Origin: Bolinopsis microptera
Taxonomy: Eukaryota > Ctenophora > Tentaculata > Lobata > Bolinopsidae
NCBI RefSeq assembly: GCF_026151205.1
Contig: NC_087081.1
Span: 10,231,113 to 10,295,112 of the forward strand
Length of the DNA stretch: 64,000 nt
Reading direction: 5' to 3'
Part shown: positions 55,438-64,000 of the stretch, piece after piece
How positions within the stretch are numbered: position 1 is the first letter of the stretch
Layout of the letters: the number at the start of each line of letters is the position of its first letter
Made by a program: the position numbers and the translations under genes
The notes under the pieces: model-generated
The model's input: the letters and a program-made list of their open reading frames with translations, nothing else
Databases searched by the model: none
What the model was told of the DNA's origin: nothing

Positions 55438-56914
55438 CAAGGATATACTGGTTGAGTGGTTTTATTTAGCAAGGGCTACGGTTTCATGGACCATACCAAT
55501 ACAAGTTCTGTTCATTGTTCATAGCCAGAATACTGCGACCGTATATAATAATATTGTGGGCGAAAGATTCAGTATTACTGTTAGCACAGCATAATTTGAT
55601 TAAGGACGGATTTGTATGTTGTAAGATTTTATTCGGACGTTAGTTGAACGGATATGAAAATGAACGCTTCAATGTCCGTTCAAATGAAGTCCGATAAGGT
55701 AATATTGGTACGGCAGTATTATGTTTACAGAACCACATCTTGATATGTAATAATGCCCATCTGCAATCTACATGACAAAGGTGATTATATAATATACTCA
55801 GTTCTATTGCCCTTAACACTTAGTGTTATTAATAGTATGGAGGATTATTTAAATATTACGATTGTGAATTGGGGAGATTGTGAGTTGGATAATTTCAGAA
55901 TTACGAAAATAAAAGACGAAGCTCCCAAATCAAGACTAGTAAGAATGCAATTACAATTTAATCGAAACTGTACCACATTTTTCTTCTATAGGTGATAATA
56001 ACAATTTGAATAAGGCGTATAACAAACTATAAATATTGCAAAAGAAGACATAAAATTAAGATTTCAGATCGGGACCAACCAGCCAGTTGGAAAATTGGTA
56101 TTTTAATTAAACAAAGTCCCTGACCACATTCAAAATCAATGAAAGTGTTATTCACAGAAAATTACCAATAACCGTCATAGGCATATTATTGGTTTACATT
56201 TAAATTCAAAACAACAAATAAGCGACAAATAGTAAAATAGAGTTTACAGTAGACGATTCATAAAATAAAAATATTAAATTTCAGAACAATATAAAATCCG
56301 TTTAAACCAAATCATTCATCCGAATACTATTATCACTGAAAAGTGTATAATAGATAGCGGATATTAACTATAATTAGATATGTTAAATTTGTGCATATAA
56401 AACATTCTGTATAAATAAATAGTGATTATAGATGCGTTTATACCCCTAAAATAAAAATCACGTTTAACAGTGTCAGTATTAATCAAATACCATTATTAAC
56501 CACAGAAAATCTTATCAAAATGTGCTTACATCCGCACATTATTTTTTTAAACGAGAATATTTTATACGGAACACTAACGACACCCAAGCAATAATTTGTG
56601 TCAGCCGCGCGAATCAAAGCTCCACTATCTGTCCCTAACTATCTGACCACTGACCAGCCAAGTAACCCGGTTCAAAGATATTTCAGGAATTTACGATCGC
56701 GTGGTCTCCTCCTAATTATTCATCGTAGAAGAGATGCACTAGCTGATACCTGATCAAAAAGGCAACCATACTACAGAAAACCTGTGAAATAGTTAACGTT
56801 ACACGCAAGAAAACATCAGTCGGAGAATTTAAGACCATGATATTTGTGAGGCACAACTCCTAACAAACCATTTACATATTTCTAAATTTCCCAATCTGTA
56901 AATACATTGTTTAC
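55438..56914. other. non-coding between repeat cluster and DPAGT1
   Basis: Contains a CCTTATCGGAC-family MITE (about 55,620-55,700), an 80-codon frame at 55,753-55,995 without recognisable features, and a repeat shared with 52.57 kb (56,022-56,103). The part next to 56,914 should hold the DPAGT1 3' untranslated region. Confidence 0.45.
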
Positions 56915-59900
56915 TTAACAACAGTGGTTAAAATGGAATGTGACCTGAAGTAACAGTAGGTAGACAGTAAGGGTCTGCTCGTGAGTGTCCCCCACCACTT
57001 TAAGTATAACGTTCAGTATCGTAAGGTTTGTCATCGTGATGTGCTGGGAAAAGATCTGGTAAAGTTCCCAAAATAACAAAGCTTATGATTTAACAATAAT
57101 CTGAGATTCATACGAAATGCGTGTTAGGCTGATTTTAAAAACTTCCGAAAGCTAAATGATCTTACGCCAATTTTGACAATCTCATGTTATCCAACTTCTT
57201 CAACTGTACTAAATATCTCAACTATTTCAACTATCTCAACTATTTCAACTATGTCAACTATTTCAGTATTATATCCACTGCTTACCTCATCCTCAACCGT
57301 AATCTTGGAGAGACCTAATATTGGCAGCAGATACAAGAAAACCCGGCCCAGTATGCCAAGGTCGGAGTACTTAAACTTTACCGTACTCATTACTAATTTG
57401 TCCTCAGTTGAGTGTAACCTAGGAGTTAAAGTGAACGTGAAATTTAAGTTCAAGTGAAGTTAAAGTAGTGCAGTGCGTACAATTTCTATAGTAAGCCTAA
57501 CCTTTCTGCCACGTTTTCTGTTTGATAGATTCGACTGGGAAGGCGTTTTCCCTCTAAATTTTGCTTGATTATGTTCTATAAAGAGCAAGAAAACTGTTAG
57601 TAGCACGAAAAGTGTTAAACCTCGGCAGGCGATGTCTGGGACATGGTATAAAGTGGAACAACTGCGGAACAGACAGAACAAAGTTGAATATCTGGGGTAT
57701 AAAGAACATCAGCATTGTTTTGCTGAAGTGTCCTAGGATACCAAGAGCAGCAAATGTCATTCCAGCGAAGTAACAGAATGTATCTCCCACAAATACTTTC
57801 GAAGGATACCTGAGGATAGTCGTGTTAAAGTCGTGGCTTTTTTCGATGAAACTTAAATAATATTCGAATATTTCTAGCAGGACAGTTCAAGTATGAAGTG
57901 TAAGTCAAAGTGAGGTGTTCTATGGGAAATTTCCCGCGTTTCTGATGTACTCAAATGATGTACTTGTACTGAAATGCATCTCCCTGCAAACAACCATTAC
58001 GGAAACCAAAACCAAACTCCCAACCACATCAAAAACTTTATTAATTATGAACCCTAAATAGGAGTTACTTCACAGCGGATTCCGAAAATTTATCCGAAAG
58101 CTAGATGTGTTGTAAGCTGCATCGCGTGACTAGAATTGTGAAAGCATGTCGATGAAGGCGCAGCTTGCTAAGCTCAAGTTACGTAAGTTTCTCTAGAATA
58201 TGACTGTGTTCAAATGAAGTCACCGTCCTGTAGCAGTTCAAATACTGGCAAAGAAAGTGACACGCAACAGGTGCCATCGCGCTCAATGGAATGAATCATA
58301 TGTGGCCACCGATGAAACCGCGCGCGCAAATTTTTCCATGTCTTAAATGTCTACGAAGCGGCTTCACTATAAAGATTTGAATTTTGCGCGTGCCGCCAAA
58401 ATTATCAGTAGACCTTTTTGCAGCTTATTTCGGTGGACGTGACTACGATACAAACTTGAACGTTAAGAAATTGAATTAGATTTACTCATCTTACCAATTA
58501 TAATAAAGAACTGCTGAGGAAACACCGATGAAGGGGCACACCAGGTACAGTGAAAACATGTGTTCATTCCAACACTCCGAGTTCAGGTTGAGTAGAGAGT
58601 TCAGTAATACTGAGATAGCTATTACTATACTCTGGCCACATTCCACTCCATTTACACCTGAGATACAAAAATATCATCTCGTTGCAGTGCAAACGGAATT
58701 TAAAAGGCTTGAATGTTGAATAAGGTTTAAAACTGATAATATAACCAATGTATGAAGTATCAAAATAAATGGTAGAATAGTTGCCGCCAAAAATATCAAT
58801 TAAGAGAATAGTTCTTACCGGCAAGAATGTTGATGGCATTTGTACAAAAGACGGCCAACATTCCCATGTAAACATAGTAGAGTATACCTGAGGTGAGAAT
58901 AACGTGTTATCAATTCATTATTGTCACAATAATATGTGCATCAAAACTACTATAAAAATAAATGTAACGGATTATGAAAATGTTGAGAGAAATGAAGCGT
59001 GCTTGGCAGTAGAATATCGAATTCGAACCTAAATCAAAGACATTTACATTGAAGAGTTGTGGTACAGGAAAAGGCATGACGATGTTAGTGTTTCCATATG
59101 TCACGTAGTACACCATTAGGATTGGCAGTGAGGCAATCGTGGGTAGGACTAGTTTGTGCCTAAATGTAAGACGTTATTATCATAAAATAGGCCTGAAACC
59201 CAAGAAGTTATCAAAATTATCTTGTTAATATAAGGTTACAATGCTTGGAAAAGAAACCAACTCTTAATTAAAAAATACGAAAGATTATAAGTTTGAGATA
59301 GTTACCTCCATCGTAAGTTTAGGACATCGTCAGTAAAGCCCAAGAGGATCATACAACAGATAGACAATAACGCACTTAGATATAGTGATAAATTCTGAAG
59401 AAAGATTAAGTCATTACAACGGACAGAGTTACAAGTTTATTTTAAATTTGACGATAATTCACAAGACTTCCTATGAATACTAAAATCAAATAGCTAGAGC
59501 TAACATGAATTAATATTGACATGAATGATTTAAATTAAGCTTACAGTAAGCATGGTCGAAGAGGCATCATCTTTAGAGTGTAAAACGTAAAAAGGGATCA
59601 TACAAAACAAACACACAAGATATATTGCTCCGGCTATGACGCCAACTCCTTCAGGCCTGCGTTATAATTCTTTTAATTATTGTTAAATAAATGAATAAAT
59701 AGATTGTAAATAAAATATTAAATAAATAAATAAAAATATTGTTTGAATGTTATCATGCTTAAAACTGGAAATGAAATGACATGTCGATAGTAGATATAAG
59801 GTATATCTCCAGATGGCAGTCAAACTAATTCTAAAATGCAATAAAATCCCCCAAATATAATCTTATCTTACACTCGATAATCATTAAGCCTCTTATTCAG

Positions 59901-60038
59901 ATCCTTTCCAGCCAAGTTAGCGGATAGAAAAAGATGGGACAGCTCAGGGATAAGGTACCACGTGATGAGAAAAGATATCATTCCAGTCCCCAGTGAGATA
60001 CATAATCCACCAAATCTATCTGATACCAGGAATTCCAT
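56915..60038 (-). CDS. DPAGT1: DPAGT1: UDP-GlcNAc--dolichyl-phosphate GlcNAc-1-phosphotransferase
   Basis: A complete nine-exon gene of 393 codons (human about 408). Exons, 5' to 3': 60,038-59,872, 59,656-59,545, 59,394-59,306, 59,159-59,029, 58,887-58,819, 58,657-58,495, 57,809-57,621, 57,418-57,286 and 57,043-56,915, all GT-AG and phase-consistent. The enzyme adds GlcNAc-1-phosphate from UDP-GlcNAc to dolichyl phosphate, the first step of N-glycan precursor assembly in the ER membrane. Recognised motifs: GKDLNK in the first cytosolic loop, [28 protein letters not shown] (metal-binding DD), FGNT-like [29 protein letters not shown] (catalytic loop), [19 protein letters not shown], and [10 protein letters not shown]. 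The C-terminus ([20 protein letters not shown]) follows the family, but the last ten residues (VTFHFNHCC) diverge. The start ATG gives a normal-length first TM segment. Confidence 0.93.
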
Positions 60039-60250
60039 CTTTACATGGGGAAATGGGTACAGATTGTTAGTGAGTTAATTGCTTTCCTTTTTTGTCAATT
60101 TCAAGTTCATTCATTTTTCAATAGATACTTTGAATATATTTTAGTAGATTGATTGAATGTACAACAATTCTGGAAGTAAAGACTCGAATGATACCAATGG
60201 AAGTGTTGTAAAAAATTAAAAGATTTACATTATTGACGATACATGTGCCA
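60039..60250. other. upstream region of DPAGT1
   Basis: AT-rich; no TATA box or other promoter element stands out. Confidence 0.35.
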
Positions 60251-60254
60251 GTGT

Positions 60255-62170
60255 ATAGGGACGTGTTCAAACCTGGTTGGTGGTTTTGTTTCATTTTTCC
60301 CACTCATTACTTCTGGGCCCCCAGATTGAAATCTGTAACATTTTAAGAAAAACTGAAACTTTTGACAAAAACTAGACCCTTTGACTGAGGGCACCCTTGA
60401 ATCAGAATTTTTGTAACATATTCAGGTCCTGAGATATAGCAGTTTAGTTGGGGGCCCTGGATATTGAATTTTGTAACACATTTCTATGTTACACTTTTTC
60501 AATGGGTTTTTAGAGAAGCTTCTTGATAGTTTTTCGAGTTCAGACCAGTTTTTCTAGGTCACAAAGGGTTCCATCAACCATATTCTTGACCAAATTTTGT
60601 ACTTGGGCCCAAAAAATTGAATTCTGTAACATATTTATGTTTTCACTGCCAAGGTCATATCTGGAATATTTAATATATTTTTGTATTGGTAACATGGTTT
60701 TTAGATTCTCATACAAAATTCTGAAGCAATCTTTATTCATATAATTTGATAAAATGGCTGCGGAACTTGAATTATGTAACATTAGAAAGTAAGTGTATAT
60801 AGTATGTATCCTAGTGTGAGGGGTGTTAGGTAAGCTATATTATAGTTTTTGAAGTTCAGACCAGTTTTTCCAGGTCACAAAGGATTCCATCAACCATATT
60901 CTTGACCAAATTTTGTACTTGGGCCCAAAACATTGAATTTTGTAACATATTTATGTTTTGACTACAAAGCTCATATAATCTGGACTGTTCAATAAATTCT
61001 TGTACTGGTAACATGGTTTTTAGATTCTCATACAGAATTGTAAAGCAATCCTTATTCGTATAATTTGATAAAATGGCTGCGGAACTTGAATAATGTAACA
61101 TTAGAAAGTAAATGTATACAGTATATTATATATAGTATGTATCCTAGTGTGAGGGGTGTTAGGCAAGCTATATTATAGTTTTTGAAGTTCAGAACCAGTT
61201 TGCCTAGGTCATAAGGGTTCCATCAACCATATTATTGACCATATTTTGTACTTGGGCCCAAAACATTGAATTTTGTAAGTCCACAGATGGACATGGAACT
61301 CTGCCATTTCAGTGGATAAACTCGTGACCTAGCATTTTATTGTTACAAATTTCAATATATAGGGCCCAATTTCTATCTTCTATACAATTTGATATACAAA
61401 TTAAAAGTTTTTAAATATCCAACCTTTAATCTAATTAGCCATATTCATTTGATTAAATTTACCACGTTCTGTCGCGGATTGTCAATTTAAATTACATTAC
61501 ATTTAAATTGTTACAAAATTCAATAATTTGGTCCCAATTATCATTTTTTAAATTTGTTAAGTTGTTTCATGTCTTTATTTTAATGCATCAACCAACTTAA
61601 AACCAATACTAGATCAAACAACTCTGTATAACATACTCATTTGTAACCATGTTACGTTATTCAAAGAAATGGGCCTTTATTGATTATGAACCATATACCA
61701 AGATTGTGGTAATGCCTTTATACAAGAATTGCTGCACTAATAACCTGGTTTGAGAGTTAAATACATATCCTACACTAGCTGTGGTTGTAACAAACTATAA
61801 AGATAGATTCATGAAAACAAGATGTTACAAAATGTCCATTTTGGGCCTTTTTATGAAATCAAAAGTGGGCCTTTTTTCATTCCACAGCTAAGCAAATACC
61901 TAAAGTACATTTTTGTGAAGCAAGAATCTTTAAAATTTAATAATTGGCTGAGCCATTGAAAGGTGTAACCAAATGTTACATTTTTCAACATAACTGGGCC
62001 ATTTTACAATATTATTCATAGCCGATGACCTGAGACTATTTGTTATCACAATTATAATCATCTCTGAAAGTTTCAAGACCATGGAGTAATTATTAATGGA
62101 GTTATTGTAAAAATGAGAAAATCGCCCATTTTGGCAGTGAAACAAAACCACCAACCAGGTTTGAACATGT
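60255..62170. repeat. T-rich repeat region bounded by inverted repeats
   Basis: The segment TTCAAACCTGGTTGGTGGTT at about 60,268 (followed by TTGTTTCA) returns inverted at about 62,141-62,170 (TGAAACAAAACCACCAACCA). Between them a unit of about 315 bp repeats 2.4 times (60,534-60,848, 60,849-61,170 and about 61,170-61,290). Motifs such as ACTTGGGCCCAAAA and TGTAACAT recur throughout. No protein is encoded. It may be a large non-autonomous transposon of unknown class. Confidence 0.55.
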
Positions 62171-63109
62171 CCATAGTGTATACTGAGTATACTGTGTGTA
62201 TACTGTATACTGTATACTGTGGAAGAAGAACACATCGCATTTTAACACTGCTTTTAAAATGTTTTACAAGAAACAACCAATTAAAAAACAAAATCGTACG
62301 CCTAACAGTCTTGATGTACACGTTAAGGGAAAAATTTTCTGATTAAAATCATCTGGAAATGAGCAGCTAGTGTCAGCTAGAAATTTGTTGAATTGGTTAT
62401 TATGTTTAATCAAGTCGATGGACTTCACAACTTTGGTATGCTTCACTGATTGAACTTGGAGAAGTTGCAAACTTTAATTAGGCCTCGATTAATATTTATA
62501 GGCAATTCCATACTTACTTACAGTACAAAATTGGCATTTTCAGTTCCAACATGCTTAGAAAAGTGTCCTATTTAGAGTTTAGTTGTGGACACAACAAGAA
62601 AATTGAGAATAATCTTGTGCGAGGGTAGGGACCCAGATGTCGTTTCTAACCCAAATAACTTTAAGGAGGCTTCTCATCAGTAGCCGCACCTCCTTACTCG
62701 GTTTCTGAACTGGAAAGAAAAAAACGCCAATTCTGTTCTGATCATGTTACAGGATACTACCGAATTGCCCATAATTTATGCGATAAGTAATAACCATATC
62801 AAAATGTACATTCTTATAAGTGGCACAAAATCTCAAAGACACTAAATCAGAAATCTCAATTATCCTGTAATTGAAAGCAGAGTTTTGTTATCTCAAAACA
62901 TCAACTCAACAGACATGAACGACCAATCATGATCAAGGTGTCTTAAATTTCCAAACTGTTTTGACTATACTATGAAGACAAAGCTATAATTTACTGCATA
63001 GAAATAACACAACATTAACTTGCTGACTGCCCCAAAACAAGTGAAGCAATCAACTCGTTCATATCACTTAAATATAACATAATACAAATTTGAACGCGCA
63101 TTACATGAG
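62171..63109. other. non-coding, probable 3' untranslated region of the BET gene
   Basis: A TACTGTGTGTATACTGTA run lies at about 62,185-62,220. The stretch next to 63,109 follows the stop codon of the BET gene on the minus strand and may be its 3' UTR. Nothing else is recognised. Confidence 0.4.
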
Positions 63110-64000
63110 TCACAGATGATGGCTGGTTTCAAAGGTACGCATTATTTCTGCTTGCATGTTCATGTCAATGGACGGCATCATGCTTTGCCTCTGTCTGCGC
63201 TGCTCCTCTCTAAGTTTCTCTCTTCTTTCCCTTTCTAGTTCCTGTTTTGTCTTCTCCTGCACTACAGGAGGTGGAGGAGGAAGTGGGGGAGGTGTGGGTG
63301 GTTTAACTGGTTTCCTCTCAACTATTGAGTTTAGAGCTTCCTCTTCCTCTCGCTCCCGCTGTTTTTCTTCCTCCTCAAGCTTTCTGTCAGCTTCCTGACG
63401 CTCTTTCTCCATTTTCATGTTTTCCTCCTGCTGCAGTAGAGCCTTTTGTCGTTCTAGCCTTTCTTGGGCCTGCCTCTTAAACTCCTCAAATCGGGAAGTC
63501 TTCAAAACTGGATTGGATGTGATGTTTTCTTGTGCTAAGCTACCCCAGTTGTTTAAAGATGGTTTCTTTTCTAGCTCCAACGATTTGTTCATGTCGAAGG
63601 AGATTTCATGATCATCTTCTTGCTTCTTAAGATTGTAGATCTCCTGCGCTGTTGGGTCAGCAAAGCACTTAACATCACTTTCTGATATTTCTGATGATAA
63701 TAGTTCTGATGAAATATCAGGCGATTTTAAGGGGGATGATTTCAAGGGGGATGATTTCAAGGGGGATGATTTTAAGGAGGCAGCTTTTTGTTCCTTGGTG
63801 GGAATTTCAATAGGTTTGAGCTCAGCTTGTGGTTTTGGGATGTATGGAACGGGAGGAGACAGAACTGGAGAGGGAGCTGCAGGTGGTACTACAGACGGAA
63901 CAGAGGGTGGAGCTGCTGGAGGTTGAACAGCTTTGACGGAACTCACCTCTTCTCCAGAGCTAGATCCTTCTCCAATGGAATCAGAGCTAGAACTTGAGCT
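63110..64000 (-). CDS. BET bromodomain protein (BRD4/BRDT-like), C-terminal part
   Basis: The frame is open from the window edge to the stop at 63,110, so the bromodomains lie outside. It starts in a Ser-rich acidic tract (SSSSSSDSIGEGSSSGEE), as follows the ET domain in BET proteins, then a Pro/Ala-rich linker, three LKSSP repeats, a charged helix (ARLERQ-like, QAQERLERQKALLQQEE, MEKERQEADRKLEEEEKQ), a poly-Pro run and the C-terminus REEQRRQRQSMMPSIDMNMQ with AEIMRTFETSHHL. This is the C-terminal motif by which long BRD4/BRDT isoforms recruit P-TEFb to release paused RNA polymerase II. GAG|GTGAGT near 63,947 is a strong donor-like site, so alternative splicing there is possible. Confidence 0.85.
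   Translation of the reverse strand, partial: SSSSSSDSIGEGSSSGEEVSSVKAVQPPAAPPSVPSVVPPAAPSPVLSPPVPYIPKPQAELKPIEIPTKEQKAASLKSSPLKSSPLKSSPLKSPDISSELLSSEISESDVKCFADPTAQEIYNLKKQEDDHEISFDMNKSLELEKKPSLNNWGSLAQENITSNPVLKTSRFEEFKRQAQERLERQKALLQQEENMKMEKERQEADRKLEEEEKQREREEEEALNSIVERKPVKPPTPPPLPPPPPVVQEKTKQELERERREKLREEQRRQRQSMMPSIDMNMQAEIMRTFETSHHL

Noticed and set aside
63156-63997. Plus-strand Ser- and Gly-rich frames at the right end
   Set aside because: They are antisense shadows of the BET C-terminal exon.

Overview
This window is a piece of an animal nuclear genome. Genes have short GT-AG introns, and the recognisable products are metazoan: a BET bromodomain protein tail, the N-glycosylation enzyme DPAGT1, an SPPL2-family membrane protein, and a receptor built from SRCR, TSP1 and LDLa modules plus an LGR-like 7TM domain. 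Interstitial CCCTAA-type repeats also fit. The AT-rich background, the very high load of small transposons and the receptor architecture suggest a non-bilaterian or other early-branching invertebrate (ctenophore, cnidarian or sponge), but the sequence alone does not settle which.

Layout. 1-6.1 kb is a nest of tiny GC-rich mobile elements, most with readable 8-10 bp target duplications. 6.1-10.2 kb is mostly non-coding, with a truncated RTE-type retrotransposon tail. From 11.0 to 35.3 kb lies one large receptor locus whose exons keep a consistent splice phase: an SRCR exon, then TSP1-SRCR-X-SRCR (block A), a tandem duplicate of that block (block B), then one large exon with about five LDLa repeats and a rhodopsin-type 7TM domain. 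Three mobile elements sit in it: a 9.06-kb Polinton-like PolB element inside the first SRCR coding exon (TSD CAGGAT), an inverted pair of Penelope-like fragments between the blocks, and a LINE with CCCH zinc fingers in its ORF1 inside the last SRCR intron. The receptor has two further lesions: an in-frame stop at 27,441 and a one-base frameshift near 34,950.

35.3-48.6 kb is gene-poor. It holds minisatellites, G/C tracts, a long CA repeat, a Helitron helicase relic carrying a 140-bp perfect palindrome, a BEL/Pao-like relic and several MITEs. 48.7-52.2 kb (+) encodes an SPPL2-like nine-TM protein in which both catalytic aspartates and the PAL motif are replaced, so it is a probable pseudoprotease. 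52.2-56.9 kb is repeat-rich and includes a hAT-type MITE nested in an older element. 56.9-60.0 kb (-) is a complete nine-exon DPAGT1 gene. 60.2-62.3 kb is a repeat region, and 63.1-64.0 kb (-) is the 3' end of a BET gene with the P-TEFb-binding C-terminal motif.

The most unusual items are the two-gene PolB element with its palindromic iteron array, the mosaic SRCR/TSP1/LDLa GPCR, the catalytically dead SPPL2 homologue, and the families of 60-200 bp elements with about 9-bp target duplications.
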